DNA from: Tetrapisispora phaffii CBS 4417
Lineage: Eukaryota; Ascomycota; Saccharomycetes; Saccharomycetales; Saccharomycetaceae
Assembly (NCBI RefSeq): GCF_000236905.1
Contig: NC_016528.1
Location: forward strand, 506,001-570,000
Length of the DNA stretch: 64,000 nucleotides
Direction: 5' to 3'
Shown here: piece by piece, positions 41,185 to 50,694 of the stretch
Layout: each line of letters opens with the position of its first letter
How positions within the stretch are numbered: position 1 is the stretch's first letter
The notes under the pieces: model-generated
Databases searched by the model: none
What the model saw: the letters and a program-made list of their open reading frames with translations, nothing else
What the model was told of the DNA's origin: nothing
Program-made: the position numbers and the translations under genes

Positions 41185-42711
41185 TTACAGGTAATGCATG
41201 TTGCTAAGATTACTACTTTGGTTTGTTGGATCATAATCTTGCAAATTGAAGTGATAGAGGCTAATTAAACTGTCAAACCATTTAATTATATCTGTCACTC
41301 CAGATTCTGTTTGGGATTGGCGAGGCAACTGTATTTTTATGTAGTCCCACCAATATCTTGATGGAATGATTTTATTTTTGAATAAAATCTTCGTTTTCCG
41401 TCTGAATGGGAAATGTAATATACCACTAAAAATGATTTTATCAAATGAGACGAGCTCTTCTAAGTGTATGGTGCATGAGGTACATTGGCAAGTTTCTGGA
41501 GTGCACTTACAATCTGCTAGACTGCAATCGTCAACTAGTGTATTTAATATTTGAGCTTCACCGACTTCACTTAATGGAATTCCACTTTGTTGGATGTATG
41601 CATTTAGTTCGGTTTCATTTCTATGAAGTAAACAGTTAGAGCATGGACAATTATCATCTGGACACGAACACGTAGAGCTTAAATAAAGACCCTTGTGAGT
41701 TAACAGTTCTACCATTAAGTTCGAATTATTCACGATATCATTCATCATAATGGTACTGTCTGGGTTATTGCTATCATAATCAATATACTTCAGCAGATCT
41801 GTATCAGGTTTTGAAGGATTTTCATAATTTCCAATGCATAGATTGCTGTATTTTGTAGATTCGCTATTAGAAACAATTCCATAGTGATCAACGTTACTTG
41901 TGTTAGTTTCATCGACACCAACAGGTTCAATTGCACCCGGTGTGCTATTTTCAACTGGTAAATTCTTGCTGTGTGTCGCCAAGTATTTATCGTCTATCTT
42001 ATTTTTTGAATCATGATAAGCTTTCATGGCAGTTCCCTTTCCTTCACAACCGCATAATTTAATCGGATTATTTGGAGTCGAGTTCAATTTTCCATCTTCT
42101 TTTTCATCCTTAACGTACCTCTTGATGTATTCGTTCTCTAACATGTATTTAAAAGCTTTATCATCCTGTAAAGAGGATGAAGCCCGAACAAAACCATTCT
42201 CCTTGTCACTTAATTTAGGCCTCACATTCAAATTCACATTCGCATTGGCATCCGCATCGTTCTCGGAGCTATCATCAACAATGATATTAAGTTTCCCATT
42301 GATGAACACAGCATTCTGTTTCTTCTTAACATTCAGAAACAAAATCGGATTAGCGTCCATTCCAACACAAGAACGCTTCCCATCATAGCCAGTACTATTC
42401 CCTTGGTCCACATCTGTGTCATTTGCAAGAGTCACCTCCGAAGAGACCCCGTTCCCAGCAGAACCTACCTGAGTATCGACACTCCCATCAGGACTCGTAG
42501 ACGACTCCAACAGATTCTCTGGATTCCTCTCTTTCGCAACCTTCACCTCCGAATCCTTATCGACCATGATGACCTTCCTAGTCTTACACGACGTGGGTCT
42601 TCCCCTAGTCCGCACCTTCACCAGCATCCTCCCCGTATGCTTACACGTCGAGGATCTATGTCCTCGAATACATGAGACACACGCATACTTGTCATTTTGA
42701 TATATAATCAT
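41185..42711 (-). CDS. MAC1: Mac1, copper-sensing transcription factor
   Basis: The 508-residue protein has an N-terminal copper-fist domain (residues 1-40). Its zinc ligands are C11, C14, C23 and H25, and an RGRP minor-groove motif follows near 37-40. Two Cys-rich copper-binding repeats near the C-terminus have the C-x-C-x4-C-x-C-x2-C-x2-H pattern: CSCPDDNCPCSNCLLH and CKCTPETCQCTSCTIH. This is the layout of S. cerevisiae Mac1 (YMR021C, 417 aa), which activates CTR1, CTR3 and FRE1 when copper is low. It is longer because of the Asp/Asn-rich middle. The frame extends two codons upstream to a TTG; the ATG (MIIYQNDKYAC) at 42711 aligns with the yeast start. Confidence 0.96.
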   Translation of the reverse strand: MIIYQNDKYACVSCIRGHRSSTCKHTGRMLVKVRTRGRPTSCKTRKVIMVDKDSEVKVAKERNPENLLESSTSPDGSVDTQVGSAGNGVSSEVTLANDTDVDQGNSTGYDGKRSCVGMDANPILFLNVKKKQNAVFINGKLNIIVDDSSENDADANANVNLNVRPKLSDKENGFVRASSSLQDDKAFKYMLENEYIKRYVKDEKEDGKLNSTPNNPIKLCGCEGKGTAMKAYHDSKNKIDDKYLATHSKNLPVENSTPGAIEPVGVDETNTSNVDHYGIVSNSESTKYSNLCIGNYENPSKPDTDLLKYIDYDSNNPDSTIMMNDIVNNSNLMVELLTHKGLYLSSTCSCPDDNCPCSNCLLHRNETELNAYIQQSGIPLSEVGEAQILNTLVDDCSLADCKCTPETCQCTSCTIHLEELVSFDKIIFSGILHFPFRRKTKILFKNKIIPSRYWWDYIKIQLPRQSQTESGVTDIIKWFDSLISLYHFNLQDYDPTNQSSNLSNMHYL

Positions 42712-43220
42712 AGCCAACTAAAAGAATAGTCAGGATTTCAAGCACACAAAAAGCTATAGCACAACCTGGTACGGCACGTCACTCCCTTCCAAGCAATGCA
42801 ACTCACCCACTCCAGCACAAAACACGACGAGATCTCGAGAACCAACAACCAGATCTCTCGTTCCACTTATACAGAATGTTACAAATCATAGGTCTTCAGC
42901 AACTCATCTTGAATGGAATCTTGGAGACTCTTAAGATCCCACAGAGTCACCCGGACAACGCCGTCGAATCGACACAGGACAATGTGTTCTAACACACATT
43001 TGAGAGGGAAGGGACCATTGAATAACGCAATTTGACCACGAACCATCGTCATTTGTAAGAGTAGCGAACCATTGGAACACTCACGATCGAAGGTCTGGGA
43101 TGGTGCGTCCTTTGAAAACAACGTAACTCGTCATTTATATCTACTGGTACAGTCCGTTCTTATCGATAGAGAGGATACCAAGGAAAGAAAGTCGTGGGAA
43201 ATATCTATATATTTATGATC
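42712..43220. promoter_or_regulatory. divergent MAC1/UBC7 promoter
   Basis: About 510 bases, GC-richer than most spacers here. An 80-codon open frame without an ATG near its start (42879-43121, minus) lies inside; I do not consider it a gene. Confidence 0.5.
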
Positions 43221-43718
43221 ATGTCTAAAACGGCTCAGAAACGGCTATTGAAAGAGTATCAACAATTGATCAGGGAATCGCCTCCAGGGATTGTCGCTGG
43301 TCCATCTGATGAGAACAATATGTTTGAATGGGATTGTTTGATCAGCGGGCCGCCAGAGACGCCATACGAGAATGGGGTCTTCAATGCTACGTTGTTGTTT
43401 CCAAAGGATTATCCATTATCGCCTCCAAAATTGACGTTCACTCCAAGTCTACTGCATCCTAATATTTATCCCAATGGTGAAGTATGCATATCTATCCTAC
43501 ATTCGCCTGGTGATGACCCAAACATGTACGAGCTGGCAGAAGAGAGATGGTCTCCAGTCCAGAGCGTGGAGAAGATTTTACTAAGTGTTATGAGTATGCT
43601 GAGCGAACCTAACATCGAGAGTGGTGCTAATATTGATGCATCCATTCTATATAGGGACAACAGACCAGAGTTTGAGAGACAAGTCAAACTCTCGATCTTG
43701 AAATCACTGGGCTTCTGA
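43221..43718 (+). CDS. UBC7: Ubc7, ERAD ubiquitin-conjugating enzyme
   Basis: The 165-residue E2 has catalytic Cys89 in [15 protein letters not shown], followed by the acidic loop insertion typical of Ubc7/UBE2G. It is very close to S. cerevisiae Ubc7 (YMR022W, 165 aa). With Cue1 and the ligases Hrd1 and Doa10 it builds Lys48-linked chains on ER-associated degradation substrates. The conserved start is the ATG at 43221 ([10 protein letters not shown]); another in-frame ATG is two codons upstream at 43215. Confidence 0.97.
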   Translation: MSKTAQKRLLKEYQQLIRESPPGIVAGPSDENNMFEWDCLISGPPETPYENGVFNATLLFPKDYPLSPPKLTFTPSLLHPNIYPNGEVCISILHSPGDDPNMYELAEERWSPVQSVEKILLSVMSMLSEPNIESGANIDASILYRDNRPEFERQVKLSILKSLGF

Positions 43719-44107
43719 AAAATAACCGTCCCACATTCGCACGCACTACATGCACACACAGATATATACATATACACACACATATAGTCACATATATGCA
43801 CGGCCTTCACCTATAATATACATATGATTTTAACTTAGTCTTGCCATCGAACTGGTCATCGTGGCCTTCAACTGGAAGTCTCTTGTGCCTTTACGTGTCG
43901 TTTGCAATGATGCGCGTTAAATATTTTTAATTTGCACTCTCGTTAAAAGGACTCCCAAAGATGGAATATATCAATGTCTTGATCAATTAAATTGAAGCCT
44001 TGTTAGATGCTGTATCAGTTCTACTAGTATCATTCTATTCAAACACACACACACATAAATACACATATATACACACACACATTTTATGCATATACACACA
44101 CTTCGTT
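43719..44107. other. intergenic with CA/TA-rich repeats
   Basis: UBC7 3' flank and DCW1 promoter. Contains CACACA and CATATA runs at about 43750-43800 and 44043-44100; no gene was seen. Confidence 0.5.
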
Positions 44108-45466
44108 ATGCGTTTTAATACAAATAAATTACTATTTGTTAACTGTATACTATCGTTGTATTCATCTTTGACATCGGCAGTCTATTTGGACTTGGATAAT
44201 TATGAATCTCTACAGAATGCCACTGCCTTAGTTGCTTATGGTTTAATGGATTATTACACAGGGCTGCAATATGGTAAGACTATTGGTATGTTCTCGGATC
44301 CGTACTATTGGTGGGAAGCAGGTGGTGCCTGGGGTTGTATGCTGGATTACTGGTTTTTCATGGAAAATGATACCTATAACGATATCATCAAGCAAGCTCT
44401 ACTGTACCAAGTCGGTACCGCTAATGACTACGTTCCTTTGAATCAAAGTACCACCGAAGGTAATGATGATCAAGCCTTTTGGGGGATCGCTGCAATGATG
44501 GCTGCTGAGAGAAATTTTACAAACCCAGCTGAAGATGAACCACAATGGTTATATTTAGCTCAAGCCGTCTTCAATACAATGGCTTTACGTTGGGACACTG
44601 ATTCCTGTGGAGGTGGTTTGAGGTGGCAAATTTTCCAATGGAATTCCGGTTATGATTATAAGAATTCTGTCTCTAATGGTGCTCTGTTCCATATCGCAGC
44701 AAGATTAGCAAGATATACAGGAAATGACTCTTATGCTGAATGGGCAGAGAAGGTTTACGACTGGATGGTAGATGTTGATTTGATCACTCAAGATCAATAC
44801 TATTTTGTCTACGATGGTGTTGATTCAAATGATAACTGTACAACAATCACAAAATATCAATGGACTTATAATCAAGGTTTGATTTTATCAGGTTGTGCGT
44901 ATTTGTATAACTATACAGGAAGTGAACTATGGCATACAAGAACAAAGAACTTCTTAAGTTCATCATCGGTTTTCTTCAATGACACTATTTTATACGAAGC
45001 TGCTTGTCAAAATCAAGAAACTTGTAATACAGATCAACGTTCTTTCAAAGCATACTTCTCAAGATTCTTGGGTGTCACAGCTCAATTAGTGCCTGAGACT
45101 AGAGACAACATTATGAAGTGGATTGACGCTTCCGCTTATGGTGCTGCTGAATCATGTTCTGGTGGTACAGATGGTCACACATGTGGTATCAACTGGTTCT
45201 ATGGTGGTTGGGATGGTAAGTACGGTCTAGGTGAACAAATGGCCGCTTTAGAAATTCTAGTAAACACAAGAGCTTTAGATAGACCAGCTCCATATACTAG
45301 TAGCAATGGTGGTTCATCCACAGGTGATGGTGCTGCTGGTACAGAGACAAGTGCTACAAACTTATCACCATTAAACATCACAGCTGGTTCAAGAGCAGGT
45401 GCAGGTATTATTACTGCTGTAATTGGTATCTCTATCGTTGCCTGTGCTTGTTGGTTGGTTATATAG
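44108..45466 (+). CDS. DCW1: Dcw1, GPI-anchored GH76 endo-1,6-mannanase-like protein
   Basis: The 452-residue protein has a signal peptide (about 1-24) and a glycoside-hydrolase family 76 domain with YYWWEAGGAWGCMLDYWFF and many N-glycosylation sites. A Gly/Ser/Thr-rich linker and a C-terminal hydrophobic GPI-attachment signal (about 430-452) follow. S. cerevisiae Dcw1 (YKL046C, 449 aa) is needed, redundantly with Dfg5, for linking GPI proteins to cell-wall glucan. The open frame runs 36 codons upstream through CA repeats, but the ATG at 44108 (MRFNTNKLLF) starts the signal peptide. Confidence 0.95.
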   Translation: MRFNTNKLLFVNCILSLYSSLTSAVYLDLDNYESLQNATALVAYGLMDYYTGLQYGKTIGMFSDPYYWWEAGGAWGCMLDYWFFMENDTYNDIIKQALLYQVGTANDYVPLNQSTTEGNDDQAFWGIAAMMAAERNFTNPAEDEPQWLYLAQAVFNTMALRWDTDSCGGGLRWQIFQWNSGYDYKNSVSNGALFHIAARLARYTGNDSYAEWAEKVYDWMVDVDLITQDQYYFVYDGVDSNDNCTTITKYQWTYNQGLILSGCAYLYNYTGSELWHTRTKNFLSSSSVFFNDTILYEAACQNQETCNTDQRSFKAYFSRFLGVTAQLVPETRDNIMKWIDASAYGAAESCSGGTDGHTCGINWFYGGWDGKYGLGEQMAALEILVNTRALDRPAPYTSSNGGSSTGDGAAGTETSATNLSPLNITAGSRAGAGIITAVIGISIVACACWLVI

Positions 45467-45686
45467 AGAAAGAGAGCAAGATACAATATAGGGTTCTCCC
45501 ATAAGATAATGGGGATAAAATCACCATTTGGATTCATATATAAACTTAAAACAACTTTAAAATTTCTAAACTAGCACAAGAGCAAATCAAAATTTACAAT
45601 CATTTAATTATGCAAAATAATTCATTTTTACATATGTATTCTAGATACTAATAAAAAATTTACATTTTCAATCCATAAATGTTTTT

Positions 45687-47276
45687 TTAACATATTGCCT
45701 TCAAGTATTCCCCATTATTTACCTCCATATCCTTTTGGTACCATCTAAGTATTAGTTCATGTACAAATTTCAAATCTTGTTCACTAAAACAATCTAAATC
45801 CATTTTAAGCAAATCTGCTGGTGCTAAAACCACAGAATCAGTGTTACTAGAACCATTGGCAGATTCTATTAAAGTAGAAATATTATTTCTTAAAGTAACT
45901 GTCTTTAAATGAAAATATTTTAGTACGTTTAAAACAATCGCGAACTTGTCATCTTTTAAATTCACATATGAGTAGGATGAATATATACTAAAATCTGTCA
46001 AAACATTTTGACGATATGATGCTTTTATAAATCCTGCTGTGACCCATAAATATAACCCATCTACTATGTATTGATACCACGTGACAGGTTCAGTTAATTT
46101 GCTAAAGGATGCTTTTTGGTCATTTGTCAGTTTCTCATCAAATATACCGTTAAGTAAATTATCATATATTTCATATTCATGAGGTGTAGCTTTTACCTCT
46201 ACACCTTTATTTGTAATAAATTTTGGTAGCAATTCACAAGTCTCGCTCATAAAATTTACCGGCAGCACCAGCATTTTATCATATAGTTCTGTTTTATACG
46301 ACATAATTTCATCACTTGTACATGCGACATAATTCAATAAACCTCTTGTATCTTTTCTAAGCTTTTGTAAATAATCAATATCATTCACACCAATAGTAAA
46401 CAAAGGTATAATGTTATTTTTTTGGCCTAAAGAATTATCAGCGAACAACTGAGAAATCAACGAAAGACTGTATGCCAAAGCATTGCATTTTTCAAAGTTA
46501 CAGTCTATTGGTTTTATAATTAAAATTCTTTCATTTAATATGCTCGATTTCCAAAGAGGAAATATTAATGGACCTAATTTTTTCACCCAAAATGGGAAAT
46601 GCTCTATCATATGCTTGCGTTTAACATTTTGTTTTTTTTTGTTAGACACACCTTCATCTATTTCCTGGCCAGAACACTCATTAAAAAAGTTTTCAAAAAT
46701 ACTGAAATCATCAAAATTGCCAACTTTAAACCATTCTGCTAGTAATATTTGTAATGAATCAAGGTAATCATTGCATCTAATATATCGATCTGCTTGCAAA
46801 TTATTTAAAATATCTTTATTTTGTTCACTCTTCGGATGAATCGAAGTTCCTTTATTAAATTCCTCGGGGTCTATGATAATCCCTAAAGAGTACATCTTAA
46901 CTTTACTTCTATCAATGTGTTCTGTATTCTTGGCAATATCTTGACCATTCTGTTTGTAATATGCAACACCATAACAAAAGGATTTATCAGAAATGAGCTG
47001 ATCATCTGCTTTTGGGATTATAAAGTTAACGACGTCGCAAGCAACCTCATGTATTCCTGATGGTAATGACTTAAATTCAATACCACTTAAATTTATCGTT
47101 GAATTTTTACTCTGCATGGACCAAACAATAATGTTCCCTTGTTTCATATCGAATTGACTTAAAAATATACAACTTAAAGGAGTACGACCACTTGGCTTAG
47201 ACTCACTTAAAAATTTAATCTTCTTAACCAAATCATTATAATCCATTCGTTCTTTTCGATCAGTAAAATTTGACAT
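45687..47276 (-). CDS. ANR2: Anr2, AFI1/DENN-like protein
   Basis: The 529-residue soluble protein begins MSNFTDRKERMDYN, and its N-terminal block (PLSCIFLSQFDMKQGNIIVWS) is typical of DENN/AFI1-related proteins. S. cerevisiae Anr2 (YKL047W, 516 aa) is the match: predicted palmitoylated, of unknown role, and related to Afi1, the Arf3 interactor. The place between DCW1 (YKL046C) and BLI1 supports it. It is convergent with DCW1 with a 220-base spacer. Confidence 0.88.
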   Translation of the reverse strand: MSNFTDRKERMDYNDLVKKIKFLSESKPSGRTPLSCIFLSQFDMKQGNIIVWSMQSKNSTINLSGIEFKSLPSGIHEVACDVVNFIIPKADDQLISDKSFCYGVAYYKQNGQDIAKNTEHIDRSKVKMYSLGIIIDPEEFNKGTSIHPKSEQNKDILNNLQADRYIRCNDYLDSLQILLAEWFKVGNFDDFSIFENFFNECSGQEIDEGVSNKKKQNVKRKHMIEHFPFWVKKLGPLIFPLWKSSILNERILIIKPIDCNFEKCNALAYSLSLISQLFADNSLGQKNNIIPLFTIGVNDIDYLQKLRKDTRGLLNYVACTSDEIMSYKTELYDKMLVLPVNFMSETCELLPKFITNKGVEVKATPHEYEIYDNLLNGIFDEKLTNDQKASFSKLTEPVTWYQYIVDGLYLWVTAGFIKASYRQNVLTDFSIYSSYSYVNLKDDKFAIVLNVLKYFHLKTVTLRNNISTLIESANGSSNTDSVVLAPADLLKMDLDCFSEQDLKFVHELILRWYQKDMEVNNGEYLKAIC

Positions 47277-47752
47277 GCTGTAGACTTTATACTATAAGAT
47301 GATATGTAACCTAAATGATCTAGCTTATATTTACCACTACAATAACCACAAAATTCCCTAAGTCCTTTATAATGCAATACTATATGCAGAAAAGCAACTC
47401 TAGTATATACTAATATCTGCAATTTGTTAAATTTTATCAATTCATCAATAATATTCTCCTTATATCAATTAATTTAGTATTTTTCACTTTATATTTATAT
47501 ACAAACAATTTTTTAAGGCTAAGCCCACAAGAGAGGCACTGCACATATTGAAATAAAATAAAATTAATTTGAAACATTATAAACAATATTAATAAGTGGA
47601 CAGTTATTGCGACGATTGATTATAAGCAAACGGAAGGATCTGTCATCTACCTGTTGTTGATTTCAAAGAGGTTAGTATTTTATATTGCTGATCAGAGGAA
47701 GTCTATCCACTGTAATTGAAATTAGGAAGCAAAAAAATAACACACAGGGTTC
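47277..47752. other. divergent ANR2/BLI1 promoter
   Basis: AT-rich spacer between divergently transcribed genes; no other feature was recognised. Confidence 0.5.
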
Positions 47753-48100
47753 ATGAAAGGTGAGGACCGTGTCGTATACCAATCCATTGAAGGTTTGGTT
47801 GACAAAACACAAGAGTTTATAGATACGGAGCTGGCTAAAGCTATTTCTTTCTTTTCTTCGAAGTCTGAAGATAACAAAAAATGGTTGAATGAGATATCCT
47901 CAACATATAAATTGGAAAATGAGGGTACCATGAAAGACTTCGAGGAATTGAAAAAGGCACATATTAAAAAGGTTGATGAATTGGAACAGAAGGTTGTATA
48001 TTTTGAGGATTTATATAAAGAAATCAATGAACTTGTAGAGGAGCTGGCTGTGAAAACTAAAATACAGAAAAAGAGACAATCTCGTTTGGCGGAAAGTTAA
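47753..48100 (+). CDS. BLI1: Bli1, BLOC-1 subunit
   Basis: The 115-residue, nearly all-helical coiled-coil protein has the segment KAISFFSSKSEDNKKWL and a C-terminal basic QSR tail. Both resemble S. cerevisiae Bli1 (YKL061W, 113 aa). Bli1 belongs to the yeast BLOC-1 complex on endosomes, the same complex as Vab2 encoded near the left end of this window. It is convergent with MSS1. Confidence 0.88.
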   Translation: MKGEDRVVYQSIEGLVDKTQEFIDTELAKAISFFSSKSEDNKKWLNEISSTYKLENEGTMKDFEELKKAHIKKVDELEQKVVYFEDLYKEINELVEELAVKTKIQKKRQSRLAES

Positions 48101-48263
48101 TAAGATGAACCACCTTTTAACTTAACATTTGAATTAAAGATAAAAATCCTTCAGCACATGGAATAACTTTATTAACAAAATATTTACAATTTATTTACTT
48201 ATTGACAGTGGATGTGTTTGAATTAGGCCACTTCATTAATGCTCTCCATATATTGGAATGATA

Positions 48264-49934
48264 TTACTTTCCTATACAGAAACTCGAAAATATTTTTCCC
48301 AACACCTCCTCTACACCTATATTTTCTCCAGTCAGTTTTCCAATTCCTTCAACAGTATCTCTTAAGTTCTCTGACATCAATACAATATCATCTGAAGAAT
48401 TTTCGAAGTTTTCAATACCGAAAATAATATCATTCTGTAGAATGTCTTTCACTCTTTGTGATACTATTATAGAATTTTCATCCTCTGACACACTACTCAA
48501 ATGTAGAAAATCTTTAGTAAGGTCATTAACCAAAGATTTCATACCATTGTCTGTTAAACATGAAATGACATTGAGAGGATATGCTAAATTATATTCATCT
48601 CTTAATTGAGATTTAATGCAGTTGAGGCATTCATCGGATTCAATCAAATCACTTTTATTAATGATTATCCGAACGATTCTGTTCTCTAATTTTGGTGATT
48701 TGATTATTTCTAATAAATCAGGGCTGAGTAAAGGCTTATTCGTAGGGTCTATCATAATGAGACAGATATCACCATTTTCAACCTTTGATATAGCTTTTTG
48801 CATACCAAGTCTTTCAATTTGATCAGAAGTTTGGCTTCTGTTTCTGATACCAGCTGTATCAGATATTATAATTTTATAGCCATTAATATTTACTGGGGTT
48901 GTCACAACATCTCTTGTTGTTCCAGCTATATTACTTACAATTGATATATCGTCATATGCAATTTTATTTAATAGAGAAGACTTACCAGTATTTGTACTAC
49001 CCAACAAAGAAACTTTTATACCGTCTTGTAATATGCTTGATTTTTCTACTTTTTGTATAAACTTATTTATCTCAGCCTTTAGTAGTTTGATATTACTTTG
49101 AATTTTAGATGTGATTAAATTTAGATTATCTAGTTCAATATCATCCCCAAAATCAATGATCGCAGATAATTGAGCTATATTATCTAGGACAACTGAACGC
49201 CAGTTCATGAATAGAATCTTGTTCTCACCCGTAAAACCTACCAGCGCACCTTTCCTTTGAGTCTCAGTCTCTGCATCAATTATGTCTCTAATACCTTCAA
49301 TTTTGGTCAAATCATATTTTCCATTTTGGAACGCTCTCTGTGAAAACTCTCCTGCTAAAGCACTTCTAATTTCTATGCCCTTACTTTTATCATGCATTGA
49401 TTGTATTGTTTTCAAGATTTCCTGTATAACAACTTTACCACCATGCACATGTAACTCCAATAAATCTTCTCCAGTAAATGATCTTGGGGATTGAAAAAAT
49501 AATATCAACGATGAATCAAGTAATGTCCTGCTATTTTTATGCGGATTAGATTTATAAAGATTCCTTAATAAAGCTTCTCTTGGTTTAATCATGTCATTTC
49601 TTAAGGTTAGCTTGTGATAAATATGCTTACAATGATTACCTGTAATTCTGATGACGGCTATGGCAGATTTTGTATTTGGTGACGTAGAGAGCGCATACAC
49701 AGTAGGTAAATATGATGTATTTGTTGTCAACTTATTAGAATAATATCGAATGCAAGGCAGTAAACTCAATTGACATCTTAATGCAACACTATTAGTCCTG
49801 ATATATCCTAAACCATTGGTATTCATCATTGGGCAGCTTTTCACATTATAAAGTAGTAGAACAGCTTGTGTAGCATAAAAATCGACTATTTTCAATGAAA
49901 AAAGGTTTGTGAGCTTGGTATTAGAGAAAGTCAT
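48264..49934 (-). CDS. MSS1: Mss1, mitochondrial tRNA-modifying GTPase (MnmE)
   Basis: This MnmE/TrmE-family GTPase has an N-terminal tetrahydrofolate-binding domain (TVYALSTSPNTKSAIAVIRI), a central helical domain and an inserted G domain. The G domain carries LLGSTNTGKSS (P-loop), GTTRD, DTAG and NKSD. The C-terminus ends in the family motif CIGK. S. cerevisiae Mss1 (YMR023C, 526 aa) works with Mto1 to put a cmnm5 group on U34 of mitochondrial tRNAs. The ATG at 49934 gives 556 aa. An ATG at 49829 gives 521 aa and a leader about as long as the yeast one, so it is an equally good start. The frame continues upstream into tRNA-Ala without an ATG. Confidence 0.95.
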   Translation of the reverse strand: MTFSNTKLTNLFSLKIVDFYATQAVLLLYNVKSCPMMNTNGLGYIRTNSVALRCQLSLLPCIRYYSNKLTTNTSYLPTVYALSTSPNTKSAIAVIRITGNHCKHIYHKLTLRNDMIKPREALLRNLYKSNPHKNSRTLLDSSLILFFQSPRSFTGEDLLELHVHGGKVVIQEILKTIQSMHDKSKGIEIRSALAGEFSQRAFQNGKYDLTKIEGIRDIIDAETETQRKGALVGFTGENKILFMNWRSVVLDNIAQLSAIIDFGDDIELDNLNLITSKIQSNIKLLKAEINKFIQKVEKSSILQDGIKVSLLGSTNTGKSSLLNKIAYDDISIVSNIAGTTRDVVTTPVNINGYKIIISDTAGIRNRSQTSDQIERLGMQKAISKVENGDICLIMIDPTNKPLLSPDLLEIIKSPKLENRIVRIIINKSDLIESDECLNCIKSQLRDEYNLAYPLNVISCLTDNGMKSLVNDLTKDFLHLSSVSEDENSIIVSQRVKDILQNDIIFGIENFENSSDDIVLMSENLRDTVEGIGKLTGENIGVEEVLGKIFSSFCIGK

Positions 49935-50011
49935 TACAAGATCATTATTGAATGAAAAGTTGTGTGAACATTTCAAATTTAGATATAAAGACTTACGAAA
50001 TTTGAAAAAAA

Positions 50012-50084
50012 TGGACAAGTCCGGAGTCGAACCGAAGACCTCTCCCATGCTAAGGGAGCGCGCTACCAACTACGCCACATGCCC
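50012..50084 (-). tRNA. tRNA-Ala (AGC)
   Basis: A 73-nt cloverleaf on the minus strand from GGGCATGTGGCG to ACTTGTCCA, anticodon AGC in CTTAGCATG. A and B boxes are intact and a T7 run follows on the coding strand. The nested retrotransposon insertions begin 116 bp upstream of its 5' end. Confidence 0.97.
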
Positions 50085-50199
50085 GATATTCTTAGATTTT
50101 GTAATGATATTAGGTCGTATTATTCACTAATTGAGACAGTAGGATAGTGGGGGGTATGGGTGTTAGGATTAATCTTATCGATAAACCCTTACAAGAATT

Positions 50200-50226
50200 T
50201 GTTGGAAACGACACTGGAAGTATAGC
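50200..50226 (+). mobile_element. left end of family-2 solo LTR interrupted by Ty
   Basis: It begins TGTTGGAAACGACACTGG, as does the LTR at 18805, and is preceded by GAATT (50195-50199). The assembly gap cuts it after 27 bases. Its other end is at 55975-56231, followed by GAATT. Together they are one solo LTR into which the Ty element inserted. Confidence 0.85.
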
Positions 50227-50566
50227 NNNNNNNNNNNNNNNNNNNNNNNNNNNNNNNNNNNNNNNNNNNNNNNNNNNNNNNNNNNNNNNNNNNNNNNNNN
50301 NNNNNNNNNNNNNNNNNNNNNNNNNNNNNNNNNNNNNNNNNNNNNNNNNNNNNNNNNNNNNNNNNNNNNNNNNNNNNNNNNNNNNNNNNNNNNNNNNNNN
50401 NNNNNNNNNNNNNNNNNNNNNNNNNNNNNNNNNNNNNNNNNNNNNNNNNNNNNNNNNNNNNNNNNNNNNNNNNNNNNNNNNNNNNNNNNNNNNNNNNNNN
50501 NNNNNNNNNNNNNNNNNNNNNNNNNNNNNNNNNNNNNNNNNNNNNNNNNNNNNNNNNNNNNNNNNN
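50227..50566. other. assembly gap (340 N)
   Basis: From the flanking sequence it should hold about 95 bp of the family-2 LTR and about 281 bp of the 5' LTR of the Ty element, about 376 bp in all. That is close to the 340 N entered. Confidence 0.9.
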
Positions 50567-50694
50567 TACACTAATAAAGGACCAATCGATTATTTAACTA
50601 TAAGAAGATTGGACTATACTTAGAAGCAACTCGAAGTGGCTAATGACACTAACTTAGATGTTGGAACTAACCAACATAAGCTTGTTTCTCCACA
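50567..50694 (+). repeat. 5' LTR of Ty, 3' portion
   Basis: Matches 55845-55969 of the 3' LTR with no substitutions but five single-base indels between about 50602 and 50635. These destroy the Gag ATG (ATTGG instead of ATGG at about 50608). It ends CTCCACA. Confidence 0.92.

Noticed and set aside
42879..43121. 80-codon minus-strand open frame between MAC1 and UBC7
   Set aside because: It has no ATG near its start (TTG), an ATG just upstream is in another frame that stops after 17 codons, and I recognise no homologue. The local GC-rich composition explains a long chance frame.
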